Shown piece after piece: positions 53,355-61,649 of a stretch of 64,000 nt of DNA. Position numbers and translations under genes: made by a program. This stretch comes from Roseibium algicola (GTDB taxonomy: Bacteria; Pseudomonadota; Alphaproteobacteria; Rhizobiales; Stappiaceae), in contig NZ_CP019630.1 in the NCBI RefSeq assembly GCF_001999245.1, positions 5,857,001-5,921,000 of the forward strand, in the 5' to 3' direction. Each line of letters begins with the position of its first letter. Within the stretch, counting starts at the first letter, position 1. The notes beneath the pieces were generated by a model. That model searched no databases, was not told where the DNA came from, and saw nothing but the letters and a program-made list of their open reading frames with translations.

Positions 53355-55155
53355 TGCCGTCTTCTGAAACCGTCGTCGGCACGGACTTCTCATAAAGCCC
53401 GATATCGACATCGTCCCCGCCATTGATATTGAGGCCGTCTACCCTTTTTACAGCCTCCGGCACAAGACCAATCTCCTTTGCGGCGGCCAAAAACGCGGCT
53501 TCTTCCCGGCTTTCTATTGCCGCGATACGGCAGGTAGCTGGATTCGCGGCTTCATCGGCAGCAAGAAAGGCGGCGGCATCCTGCGCGGAAACGATCTTTG
53601 TCGTCGTGCCTTCAAGGAATATGAAACTGGGTTCGTGAAAGCCGGTGGTCACGACCAGACGGTTCGACTTGTCTGCACAACCGGGGATTTCGTCCATGGC
53701 CGCGACAAGGCGCGGACTGACCCAGATCGGCGTAAGAGCTGGGCCGACAAAGCCCCAAAACCCGATGCTGACGCAAATCGCTGTCAGGCAGATGGCGGGG
53801 AAAGCATAGAGCGCCGGTCCACGCAGAACCCGGGATGCTGCCGCAATCGCAAAAACAGCTCCCACTGCAAGCAGAACGGATCCGGGAGGTGACGGCCAGA
53901 CACCCAGGGCAAAAGGACCGGCAAACGCGGCGACGGCCAACCCCAACGCAGGCACCGCCAGCAGCACTGCCGCTACCCAACGCAGCCACGTTCTCGTCGT
54001 GGCGCCAGCCCCCTCCATCAGCGCAGCAGCAACAGGAAGTGCTAGGGCAGGCAGCAGCGGCATTGTGTAATGCGGAAGCTTCGTTGCAACCAGTTCGAAC
54101 ACGATCCAGCTTGGGACGAACCAGGCGACGGCAAACGTCACCAGCGGACTTTTTCGTTCATGCCAGATGAGCGGCAAGGCAATCACGAAGAATGCAGGCA
54201 AAGGCCAGAATATGCCGAACATCGCCCCAAGATGGGTAAGCGGGGGTGCTCCATGACCTTCCTGCCCCTGCCCGACCTTGCCAAGCAGATCCTTGCCGAT
54301 GGCTTCAGTAAAGAACGTTCCGTCCGTCGCGATCCAGATTGCCACGAACCAGGGTGAGACGAGCAGCACGAACCACAGCAGACCCGCGATTGGCGCCGTT
54401 CCCTTGAACCATGCAGCTTTCCGTTTCATGGCCATGAGGCCAACAACCGTAAGGCCAATCACCATGGGTCCAACCGGCCCCTTGATGAGCACACTGCCCG
54501 CAAGTGCAGTCCAGAACAGGAACCCAAGACCCCATAGCCGCTTGTCCGGATCCTTCAACCAGACCCGCGCCAGGGCACCTTGCGCTATTATGATCATTGC
54601 AAACAGCGCGGCATCAGTTTTTGCCAGTCGCGCCTCGACGCCGACAATGATCGCCAGCGCCACGAAACCTGCCGCCAACAGCGCACCGGCAGGCCCCATG
54701 AATGCCCGTGCAAGCCAGAAGGTTGCCAGAACGCTGATTATCGAGGCTATGACGGAAGGCAGTCGATAAGCCCAAAGCGGAGCGTCCGCCCCCTGCCCTG
54801 TCAGCTTTACGGCAGCTGCCTGAAGCCAATAGATCCCGACTGGCTTTTTGTGACGTGCCTGATCCTGAAAACGAATGTCGATGTAATCGTTCGTTTCCAG
54901 CATCTGCTTGGTTGCCTGGGTAAAACGCGGTTCGTCCCTGTCCAGCGGAGGTACCGTCCATTGACCTGGTACGAACAAGGCAAGCGACAGGAGCAACAGA
55001 AGGAACGGTGCAGTGATGTCGTGGCCGAAGATATGCAACCAGACCGGTTTTCGAACCGGGGCAGCCGACGGGCTATCCACCTTGTCCTTGCGTTCGGATT
55101 TCTCGGTTGCCTTGCCTGCCGCCTCGGGCTTCTGATCGTCGCGCGTGTCCGACAT
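53338..55155 (-). CDS. ArnT-like GT-C glycosyltransferase (GT83)
   Basis: 605 residues with about twelve transmembrane segments and a C-terminal periplasmic part. PPLDRDEPRFTQATKQM (about 69-85) holds the catalytic Asp-Glu region of ArnT/PMT enzymes and HKKPVGIYWLQAAAVK (about 102-117) the following loop. Transfers a sugar from a polyprenyl phosphate to lipid A or another periplasmic acceptor. First gene of the operon. A charged N-terminus of 40 residues (rich in Lys, Glu) precedes the first helix. ATG 55155 chosen; a TTG one codon upstream is also open. Confidence 0.9.
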   Translation of the reverse strand: MSDTRDDQKPEAAGKATEKSERKDKVDSPSAAPVRKPVWLHIFGHDITAPFLLLLLSLALFVPGQWTVPPLDRDEPRFTQATKQMLETNDYIDIRFQDQARHKKPVGIYWLQAAAVKLTGQGADAPLWAYRLPSVIASIISVLATFWLARAFMGPAGALLAAGFVALAIIVGVEARLAKTDAALFAMIIIAQGALARVWLKDPDKRLWGLGFLFWTALAGSVLIKGPVGPMVIGLTVVGLMAMKRKAAWFKGTAPIAGLLWFVLLVSPWFVAIWIATDGTFFTEAIGKDLLGKVGQGQEGHGAPPLTHLGAMFGIFWPLPAFFVIALPLIWHERKSPLVTFAVAWFVPSWIVFELVATKLPHYTMPLLPALALPVAAALMEGAGATTRTWLRWVAAVLLAVPALGLAVAAFAGPFALGVWPSPPGSVLLAVGAVFAIAAASRVLRGPALYAFPAICLTAICVSIGFWGFVGPALTPIWVSPRLVAAMDEIPGCADKSNRLVVTTGFHEPSFIFLEGTTTKIVSAQDAAAFLAADEAANPATCRIAAIESREEAAFLAAAKEIGLVPEAVKRVDGLNINGGDDVDIGLYEKSVPTTVSEDGNEQQQ

Positions 55156-55172
55156 CAACTTTCTGTCCAGTT

Positions 55173-55214
55173 CCTGCGTCCGGTGTCCTGCGCCCGGTGT
55201 CCTGCGTCTGGGCG
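55173..55214. repeat. Three tandem 14-base repeats upstream of the ArnT-like gene
   Basis: CCTGCGTCCGGTGT (55173-55186), CCTGCGCCCGGTGT (55187-55200) and a decayed third copy CCTGCGTCTGGGCG (55201-55214), 18-59 bases before the ArnT-like start. Possible slippage-prone promoter element; no function shown. Confidence 0.55.
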
Positions 55215-55348
55215 GTCGCCCCTGCCCGCCCGTTTCTGAACGCTTCTCCTACATGAGCTTTTCAAAAAGGGAAACTAGTGCTTGCCCTCTTCGAACGCAC
55301 GGTTATCGTCCGGGCAGATGATCCACCTGACGAGTCACAAGGTTTTCC

Positions 55349-56185
55349 ATGACATTGATTGCTCATATGACGGACCTGCATTTGCGTCCGCGAGGTTTGC
55401 CCTGCTATCGCGTTTCGGACACCAATATGCTCGCCGAGCGCGCGATCAAGTCGCTGAAGAGTCTCACGCCGAAACCTGATGCTCTCGTTATAACCGGCGA
55501 TATAACCGACAGAAACGATCCAAGGGAATACGCGCTCGCCCGCTCCATCCTCTCGCGCGTCGACATGCCTGTCTATCTTGTGCCCGGGAACCACGACGGC
55601 ACAGAAGTCATGCGCCGCGAGCTCGGCAGCTTTCCAGGTCTTTCAGGCAGCCTTGAAGACAAGATCTGCTATACGGCGGACATCGGCGACATCCGCCTGA
55701 TTGCGCTGGATACCCATATTCCGGGTGATCCGCGTGGTCGGCTCGGTCAGGCACAGCTTGACTGGCTCGACAGCCGGCTGCGCGAAAGCGCCAAGACAAC
55801 GCTGATCGCCCTCCACCACCCGCCTGCACTTTCCGGGATCCGACACATGGACGACATCGGACTTGTGGATGCCGATGCGCTTGCAGAAGTTGTTTCGCCG
55901 CACCGGCATGTTGCGCGCTTCCTGTGCGGTCATCTTCACCGTCCGATCATCGCGAGCTTTGCCGGAAAGGTGATGACGCTTGCTCCCAGCACCGGACACC
56001 AGGTCGTCCTCGACCTGACGGAAGACGGTCCCGCCATGTTCAACTTCGAACCCGCAGCCTATTTTCTCCACTATCATTCGCCGAAAACCGGAGTGGTGTC
56101 ACATATGGCCTACGTGGAAGCGTATCCTGGCCCGTACCATTTCTTCGCCGATGAAGGCGTCGTCTGGCCGGGAGATGAAACCTGA
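55349..56185 (+). CDS. Class III cyclic nucleotide phosphodiesterase-like metallophosphoesterase (CpdA/GpdQ-like)
   Basis: 278 residues with the metallophosphoesterase motif set: D-x-H in MTDLHLRP (7-14), GDITDRNDP (about 50-58), GNHDGTE (about 79-85), ALHHPPALSG (about 153-162) and GHLHRPI (about 190-196). Hydrolyses phosphodiesters such as cAMP or glycerophosphodiesters with a binuclear metal site. Its stop overlaps the next gene by one base (TGATG). Confidence 0.88.
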   Translation: MTLIAHMTDLHLRPRGLPCYRVSDTNMLAERAIKSLKSLTPKPDALVITGDITDRNDPREYALARSILSRVDMPVYLVPGNHDGTEVMRRELGSFPGLSGSLEDKICYTADIGDIRLIALDTHIPGDPRGRLGQAQLDWLDSRLRESAKTTLIALHHPPALSGIRHMDDIGLVDADALAEVVSPHRHVARFLCGHLHRPIIASFAGKVMTLAPSTGHQVVLDLTEDGPAMFNFEPAAYFLHYHSPKTGVVSHMAYVEAYPGPYHFFADEGVVWPGDET

Positions 56186-56733
56186 TGTCCGTAATCGCCC
56201 TGCCCAAACGCCTCCTGGCGCTGTTGCTGCTTGGCCTTTTCGCGGCCTCCCTCAGCGCCTGCGGCGCTTTGCCGGGAAAAAGCGACCTTGAAGACAAGAC
56301 AGTGCTGACGGACCAGCCGGTCGACAAGGCGCAGATGCTGTCGATGATAAACGCCTACCGGCAGCAAAAAGGCCTGCCCGCATTGCGCCACGACCCGGAA
56401 CTGGATGTCGTTTCCCAAAAGATGGCACGCCATATCGCCGAGCGCGACAGTATGGACACCTGGGCTCACAGTGCCTTCGGTCTGTCACAACGGCTCGACA
56501 AGGCAGGGTACGCAAATTACGCAGGCGCGGAAAACCTGGGGGCGGGATACGCTGATCTGGCAGCAGCCTTCCGTGGCTGGCAAGGCTCAGAAGGCCACAA
56601 CAAGAACCTTCTCAACCCCTACGTGACACGGGTAGGTATTGCCAGAACCAACCGCAACAATGGCAAATGGCGCAATTTCTGGGTGATGACACTGTCCCGC
56701 CCTTATGCGGACGGCCGACCGACCGTCCGATAA
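56185..56733 (+). CDS. CAP-domain (SCP/PR1) lipoprotein
   Basis: 182 residues. Signal peptide with lipobox LSAC (Cys at residue 27), then a CAP domain: MLSMINAYRQQKGLPALRHDPEL (about 51-73, part INAYRQQKGLPALRHDPEL), H in TWAHSAFG and AENLGAGY...GWQGSEGHNKNLLNPYVTRVGIA (part: GHNKNLLNPYVTRVGIA). CAP proteins bind lipid or act as surface factors; the function in bacteria is mostly unknown. Coupled to the phosphodiesterase gene. Confidence 0.88.
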   Translation: MSVIALPKRLLALLLLGLFAASLSACGALPGKSDLEDKTVLTDQPVDKAQMLSMINAYRQQKGLPALRHDPELDVVSQKMARHIAERDSMDTWAHSAFGLSQRLDKAGYANYAGAENLGAGYADLAAAFRGWQGSEGHNKNLLNPYVTRVGIARTNRNNGKWRNFWVMTLSRPYADGRPTVR

Positions 56734-56742
56734 CAAGGCACC

Positions 56743-56770
56743 TGGAAAAAGGGCGGAGCCAAGCTCCGCC
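56743..56770 (-). terminator. Intrinsic terminator of the ycaO gene
   Basis: GGCGGAGC (56752-56759) and GCTCCGCC (56763-56770) pair around three bases. Read on the minus strand the stem is followed by CCCTTTTTCC, a T-tract, so it ends the ycaO transcript, 115 bases after its stop. Confidence 0.75.
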
Positions 56771-56884
56771 AAAAGGCTTCTTCCAGAGATCGAATGACCC
56801 AGTTGTCATCCGGACGCCTCGCAAACAAAACATGAATGCTTGGCTCATATTTTATTAAGGCCGGCGCATCAGCCTGTCAATCGT

Positions 56885-58258
56885 TCAAAAGGGAAATGGT
56901 CGGACGGCAAATTCGGCTTCGGACGCGGGGACGTCTCGCAAACCACGCTCTACTACCCCGTCGAACAACCTTTTTTTGCCGAACTTTGGCTCCCAACTGC
57001 ATAGCTCAGGGGACAACAGCTTGACGCAGGGAATTGCAAGGTCTTGGCGGGTCGCATCAAACTCCCAGAGGCTGATCCCGCGGTCGAAACAACCCTGAAG
57101 CAGGGTTTCAAAAGTCGAGGTCTTCTCCAGAACCTCAAGACGGGCGGCAACCGCCCCCCGCAAAGGCAGATCCTCGAATATCACGCGCTCTCTGGCATAC
57201 GCCAGCTGCCTGGGTAGCGACCTCAGTGCTTCTTTTGTGCCGTGACTGGCGGGATAGGATTTGTCCATCAGAGACAGCGCGTTTTCCGATTGCAACATTT
57301 CCTGAATTGCACTGGTGCAGGCCTGTGCGGTGTCCCAACCGGCGGATGATCCAAACGCACACCCCCGGCCGTAACCGTCATGAGAGACACAAATCACCAC
57401 CTGGACCGGCAGGTCCGTGTCGACGTGCAAGAGCTCCCATTCCCGAGGCTGGTCATCGAGATATTGGACCAGATCAGGAGGGAGCATTTCCCTCACATAG
57501 CCTTCAGGTAGAGAAGTTATCCCCAGGCGGTTGTACCAGGCCTGCGCAACTGCATCACGCTCTACAAGCTCAAGAAGCGCGCGCGCGCGCGCTCCCTCAA
57601 GATCATGCCAGACAGCGCATCCTGCGCTCGAAGCAAAGGGCAAACGCAAGCCGGTAACGTCATCGGCTTCGTTAAACAAAATTCCCAAACTAAGGCACTG
57701 CGCCTCTTCATCAGTCTGCAGATTTCGCAACCGGACACGCCTGGCTGAAAGAGAAGACCAGTCTGAAGAGTTGACGCGTGAAAGATCCCGTCCGAGACGG
57801 AGCCTGCCGAGAGCGACACTTGCCTGGGCTTCACTCAATCCAAGCAATCGACCAAAATCTACCTGAGGTTGTTTTTTGTCGTAATTGAAAATCCTATTGT
57901 CACTAATCCCGATACTACAAAGGGTTAGCCTTTCGGAAAGCTCCCCAATACAACTAATAGCTGCAATTGATGCGATATCCCCCTGTCCACCGGCAGGAAT
58001 TGGTGCCCCTGCAGCAGGTACTTCATTTGCATCAGTTTCAGATGACTTGAGCAACCCGGTGCAAAAATGCACCGGGCATCCGGGGCGTGTCATCGGGACC
58101 AGTCTTGGGGAGAATGACGAAAGCAGCTTCAGGAAAAGACGAAGGTCCGGCTCCAGCAAGCGCACACGATCTCCCTCAACGCCCGGCTCCACCGCTATCA
58201 GGCCCAAACGCGACAGGTCCGCAAGTACGTCGTCCGCAAATCCACTTTCAACGATCAT
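56885..58258 (-). CDS. YcaO-domain protein (putative azoline/thioamide-forming RiPP enzyme)
   Basis: 457 residues. The YcaO ATP-binding motifs are readable: G-x-G in GGQGDIAS (90-97), SxxxExxER as SCIGELSER (102-110), and ExxERD in LELVERDAVAQAWYN (229-243), plus IQEMLQ (318-323). YcaO enzymes use ATP to activate peptide amide bonds and make azolines, thioamides or related groups. Residues 1-60 show no recognised domain and could be a peptide-recognition element. The tail is RPFPF, not the PxPxP of many azoline cyclodehydratases. No E1-like partner, TfuA or dehydrogenase is in the window. Divergent from two NHLP-like precursor genes. A (GC)8 tract lies in the coding region (57577-57592). Confidence 0.85.
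   Translation of the reverse strand: MIVESGFADDVLADLSRLGLIAVEPGVEGDRVRLLEPDLRLFLKLLSSFSPRLVPMTRPGCPVHFCTGLLKSSETDANEVPAAGAPIPAGGQGDIASIAAISCIGELSERLTLCSIGISDNRIFNYDKKQPQVDFGRLLGLSEAQASVALGRLRLGRDLSRVNSSDWSSLSARRVRLRNLQTDEEAQCLSLGILFNEADDVTGLRLPFASSAGCAVWHDLEGARARALLELVERDAVAQAWYNRLGITSLPEGYVREMLPPDLVQYLDDQPREWELLHVDTDLPVQVVICVSHDGYGRGCAFGSSAGWDTAQACTSAIQEMLQSENALSLMDKSYPASHGTKEALRSLPRQLAYARERVIFEDLPLRGAVAARLEVLEKTSTFETLLQGCFDRGISLWEFDATRQDLAIPCVKLLSPELCSWEPKFGKKRLFDGVVERGLRDVPASEAEFAVRPFPF
57577..57592. repeat. (GC)8 dinucleotide tract inside ycaO
   Basis: Sixteen bases of uninterrupted GC repeats, encoding the alternating Ala/Arg of GARARA at YcaO residues 222-227. It lies just before the ExxERD motif. 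Dinucleotide slippage here would shift the frame and remove the active site, so the tract could make the gene phase-variable; this is inference. Confidence 0.8.
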
Positions 58259-58542
58259 AGAAGAGACACCGCCGCCAACAGTGAGGATGCGGGACGGCTG
58301 CTTATGTTTTGATATGGCAATTTACTTCGCCTCACCCTGCAATTGCACACAACGTAGATTAACAAAACTGCCATTGAGCGAGTTCATTTCCTCGTTCTAC
58401 ATTCTATTCGAAAGCAGTCGATCAGTAGTAAACAGTCTCAATACATAACTATTTACTAAAGTTTGACCGAATTTCAAAAAGCCAGGTGACCATCCCACCA
58501 CCAGGCAGGACACATTGCAACTCAACCTATCGGAGGCTCATA
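58259..58542. promoter_or_regulatory. AT-rich divergent promoter region, ycaO / precursor genes
   Basis: 284 bases, clearly richer in A+T than the flanks, without a protein gene. It must hold the ycaO promoter (leftward) and the precursor promoter (rightward), and is the natural target of the SARP-like regulator. A TTGACC (about 58463-58468) is a candidate -35 box for the precursor genes. No clear repeats of the SARP binding type were found by eye. Confidence 0.4.
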
Positions 58543-58833
58543 ATGCACGCTGACACAACTTCCCGGACTGAACTGGAAATTGGCGCGAAACTTGGCGCGA
58601 TCATTCAGAACGCCACAGCACGTGAGCGGCTGGTTGCCAACCCGGCTGAAGTCCTGGCTGAAGTTGGCATCAACTCCGATGCCGCAATCTTCGCCGACAC
58701 TGCTGACCTCGTCCATCTCGTGATTCCTGCACAAATCGACGCTGAACGCGTTGCAGCCGGCGATGAAAGCTATTTCGAAGAACTCGGTAAAGCAGCTCTC
58801 GGCAATTGCTTTTACGAAGACGTCCCGGAGTAA
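58543..58833 (+). CDS. NHLP-type RiPP precursor candidate 1
   Basis: 96 residues. The first half carries the nitrile-hydratase-leader-like pattern: LGAIIQNATARERLVANPAEVLAEVGI (17-43, part: RERLVANPAEVLAEVGI), i.e. an alpha helix, then Asn-Pro and a following helix ending at Gly. A second block, LVIPAQIDAER..ESYFEEL (59-81), is shared with precursor 2. The C-terminal 15 residues include the only Cys (Cys89 in GNCFYEDVPE), a plausible modified core. No Gly-Gly cleavage site is seen. CGGAGG precedes ATG 58543 strongly. Function as precursor is inferred from the divergent ycaO gene. Confidence 0.75.
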   Translation: MHADTTSRTELEIGAKLGAIIQNATARERLVANPAEVLAEVGINSDAAIFADTADLVHLVIPAQIDAERVAAGDESYFEELGKAALGNCFYEDVPE

Positions 58834-58860
58834 GCCGGTAAGGTCGTCACGATACGTCTC

Positions 58861-58898
58861 CGGCCTTCTTGCTTCGCGCAGGAAGGCCGTCGTTCTTT
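58861..58898 (+). terminator. Hairpin between the two precursor genes
   Basis: CGGCCTTCTTGC (58861-58872) pairs with GCAGGAAGGCCG (58878-58889), one G-U pair, around a five-base loop, followed by TCGTTCTTT. It has the form of a leaky intrinsic terminator, which would make more mRNA for precursor 1 than for precursor 2. Confidence 0.65.
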
Positions 58899-58913
58899 CC
58901 GATTGGGGTAACG

Positions 58914-59201
58914 ATGGCCAGATTTCCCTACTACCAGAGCAACGTCAAAGACCTTGGCAAACTTATCGCCAGGGCAGCGATCGACGAAAACTTCCGACGC
59001 GAGCTCGAGCGAGACCCATTAGCTGCAATTTCCAATATTGGCCTGCCGAAAGAGACGGTGGCGCTCATGCGGTTCAAGATCGTCGATCAGAAAAACAATC
59101 CGAACGCCGTAGCTCTTCCTTTTCGTCTGAACGAAGAAAAGCTGAACAGCGCCAACGAGGAGTATCTGAAAGCTCTGTCTTCGACGTTCGCGCTAAATTG
59201 A
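58914..59201 (+). CDS. NHLP-type RiPP precursor candidate 2
   Basis: 95 residues, paralogous to precursor 1: LGKLIARAAIDENFRRELERDP (14-35, part: ENFRRELERDP) is the leader helix with Asp-Pro, and VALPFRLNEEKLNSANEEYL (66-85, part: LPFRLNEEKLNSANEEYL) matches the second block of precursor 1. It ends as KALSSTFALN and has no Cys, so any modification would fall on Ser, Thr, Asn or backbone, or it could be a helper or immunity-type homologue. Starts 80 bases after precursor 1 with a weaker TTGGGGTAACG site. Overlaps the end of the convergent regulator gene by nine bases. Confidence 0.72.
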   Translation: MARFPYYQSNVKDLGKLIARAAIDENFRRELERDPLAAISNIGLPKETVALMRFKIVDQKNNPNAVALPFRLNEEKLNSANEEYLKALSSTFALN

Positions 59202-61187
59202 ACCGGAACCGTCGAACAGGAACCGCTGCACCAAGGCTGCGCCCTTGTCGAAATCGTTTCGCACTTTCTCGTTCTGGAAGAAATTGATCTTCTTTCTCCA
59301 GCTTTTGGGGTCCTGCGCAAGCTCGGGAGAGTTTTTCAGCAAGGCAGCACGGTTTTCACCAAAGCGTTCAAGCGTGTGCATGGCTTCTTCTTCTCGCCCG
59401 GCACAGACCAAAGCGGCCACACGAGTGGTCAAGCCACTGATACCAACCCCGGCGCCCCGCTCTATCTGCTTTATCGCGCTGTCGTAGTCTTCCGCGGCAA
59501 AATAGATGTTCGCCAGGTACTCGTAGAAAACGCGGGGCACAAACGCGAAGAGAGAAAAAGCTCTTTCGGCCGTAACGCGCGCTTCGTTGATGTCGCCGGA
59601 AAAAGCCAGGCCCTCGGCAACGGACATCAGGTTGGCTGGATCAGCCGAGCTCAGACGTCCGGCGTTCTGGAACGCTCTTCGCGCCTCGTCAGGCATATTA
59701 GACAGAATAAGTGCCCAACCATAAACACGCTGATTGACCGCCTGCCAGGGGTCAAGCCTGATCGATTTTTCAGCAAGGTTCAGAAGATTGTTTTCTTCAC
59801 CGGAAAACGTCTTGTCCATGAGCGGGAAATGCAGTTCCTGCTTCATGATGATCGACGCCTTGCCAGCATACGTCATCGAGAACGAACGATTTGTGCGCTC
59901 CAGATCATCCAGCAAGCGCATCGCTTTTTCGTCGGATTGCGGCGTGAAATCCCACAACAGGGCTTCAGCCTGACACCAACGGGCGAAAACGGATGTTTTC
60001 GCGGGGTTTCTTAGTCTGCTGGTCGCGTGGTTATGGATGCGGCTCACAATCTGGCTCGCAGCCGGCACCAGACCGTCCCAGTATTGCAGGTCAATTATCT
60101 CGTTAAAGACAATCTGACCGTTGCCCCTGTCCTCGAACTGGACAACCACTTTGCCCGATCGCTCGTCATGCCGGAACCTGAGCAGATAACAGCCAAGTTC
60201 GTGACCTTCCATCAAGGTTGGACGTGGCACGTTTTCTTCGCCGAAATACTCAGATTCAAACAGCTCGAACGACCGAAACGAAGAAAGGCCGGAGACGATT
60301 TCCTCTCTCAGATGGATCGCGTCGTTCAGCCCCTTTTTCAACAGGGATGACGAGACAATGGAAATTTCTGGCAAGGGAACGAAGTCATCGTAATTTGGCA
60401 GGAACCCTCGGTTTCCACCGCTGTTGCCATCACTTCTTCCAACCGGCACCGGAGAAGGTTCGACCTCCGATACGATCAGCAGCTTCCGCGTCTCTTCATC
60501 AGGCTCAGCATCCAGATGGAGCCGCATTTCCCTTTCGCAGGATCTGAGCTGCTGTTCGGCGCGCTCGGGCTGACCCAGATTCATGTAGAGACGAATAAGA
60601 ACGCGATGGGCCGCCTCAAACGCAGGATCGAGCTTCAGGACAAAACGCGCCCCGGCCTCTGCCTGCACACCCCCGTCTTCCGTGGATATCCTGTTCAGAT
60701 GCTTGAAGGCGGCGCTGATGAGTTCTGAGCGCACCCGTTCACGCTCGACCGTCAGCCACTCGGAAAATTCAGAATCGATATCGTCGTAGCCGGTCAGGAA
60801 CTCGCCGCGCCACAGTTCCCCCGCATTGCGGAAATCCGCTGCCTGCCCACGTTCCAGAAGCGTATTCATGGCCATGAGATCAGACGCAAACGCCGATGGG
60901 TCGAGTTGAATGTGACCTGGCGCTGAGCGCACTACATCGATACCGGCCGTTTCTTCGGCGCTCTTCAACTGGCGCAATGCCTGACGCAAGGATTGCATTG
61001 CCTTGTGGCGGTCTGTCCCGCTCCAAAGCAAATCCGCCAGTGCTTCCCGGGGCGACGCCATACCGCTCATGCGGCTCAGATAGCCCATGATCGCCAGAGC
61101 CTTGCGGGTCTTGACCGCCACAGGTTCCTGGTCGCTATCAAGGAGCAAAGGCCGCCCAAGGCATGCAAAGCAGGACGCGATTGCCAT
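59193..61187 (-). CDS. SARP-type regulator with BTAD and TPR-like repeats
   Basis: About 664 residues. An OmpR-type winged helix at the N-terminus (with RKALAIMGYLSRMSG and PREALADLLWSGTDRHKAMQSLRQALRQL, in part) is followed by a bacterial transcriptional activation domain (about 100-235) and, after a linker, a long TPR-like helical C-terminus (about 400-640). SARPs often switch on secondary-metabolite clusters, here beside ycaO and precursors. ATG 61187 has GGGGA at good spacing; ATG 61211 would add eight residues. Convergent with precursor 2 by nine bases and divergent from the small acidic protein. Confidence 0.85.
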   Translation of the reverse strand: MAIASCFACLGRPLLLDSDQEPVAVKTRKALAIMGYLSRMSGMASPREALADLLWSGTDRHKAMQSLRQALRQLKSAEETAGIDVVRSAPGHIQLDPSAFASDLMAMNTLLERGQAADFRNAGELWRGEFLTGYDDIDSEFSEWLTVERERVRSELISAAFKHLNRISTEDGGVQAEAGARFVLKLDPAFEAAHRVLIRLYMNLGQPERAEQQLRSCEREMRLHLDAEPDEETRKLLIVSEVEPSPVPVGRSDGNSGGNRGFLPNYDDFVPLPEISIVSSSLLKKGLNDAIHLREEIVSGLSSFRSFELFESEYFGEENVPRPTLMEGHELGCYLLRFRHDERSGKVVVQFEDRGNGQIVFNEIIDLQYWDGLVPAASQIVSRIHNHATSRLRNPAKTSVFARWCQAEALLWDFTPQSDEKAMRLLDDLERTNRSFSMTYAGKASIIMKQELHFPLMDKTFSGEENNLLNLAEKSIRLDPWQAVNQRVYGWALILSNMPDEARRAFQNAGRLSSADPANLMSVAEGLAFSGDINEARVTAERAFSLFAFVPRVFYEYLANIYFAAEDYDSAIKQIERGAGVGISGLTTRVAALVCAGREEEAMHTLERFGENRAALLKNSPELAQDPKSWRKKINFFQNEKVRNDFDKGAALVQRFLFDGSGSI

Positions 61188-61367
61188 CAATTCCCCGTAT
61201 TTGAAATGCACGCTTCAGCCGTCGCCTTCGCGCAACCGCGAATATCACGCAACCTGAAACACAACAGCACCTTATCACGCTCATTTCACGCTGCAACAGC
61301 ATGCTTTAATCGGATGGTCACAGCAGCGACGCTGCAATCGGCAAATCAAATACTGGTGGGTAGTAAA

Positions 61368-61622
61368 ATGTCTAAGACCGTTAGCAAATCGGACCGCACT
61401 GAACTCGAGCAGGAGCCTGCAATCGAGGCGATCAAGCGCATGATCCGCTACACGAAAAAAGAATCGGACAAGGACGGCCGTACGTTCTGTTCCTATTTCC
61501 TGGATATGGCTCTTCAGTCCCTGGAAGATGGTTCCGAGGACGTGGACATGATCCTCAAAACAAAGATCACGCCGCTCATGGTTGGCCAGAAGGTGGAATC
61601 GGGAAAGTCCGAGACGCTCTGA
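61368..61622 (+). CDS. Small acidic protein, unknown function
   Basis: 84 residues, rich in Lys, Glu and Asp: EQEPAIEAIKRMIRYTKKES (about 13-32) and TFCSYFLDMALQSLEDGS (about 38-55). It has one Cys and no signal peptide. GGTGGG stands upstream of ATG 61368. It is divergent from the SARP-like gene (about 180 bases) and is followed by an excellent intrinsic terminator, so it is a real single-gene unit. Not recognised. It may belong to the YcaO locus. Confidence 0.65.
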   Translation: MSKTVSKSDRTELEQEPAIEAIKRMIRYTKKESDKDGRTFCSYFLDMALQSLEDGSEDVDMILKTKITPLMVGQKVESGKSETL

Positions 61623-61649
61623 CCTTCAGGCGAATCGCGGTCTAGAAAC

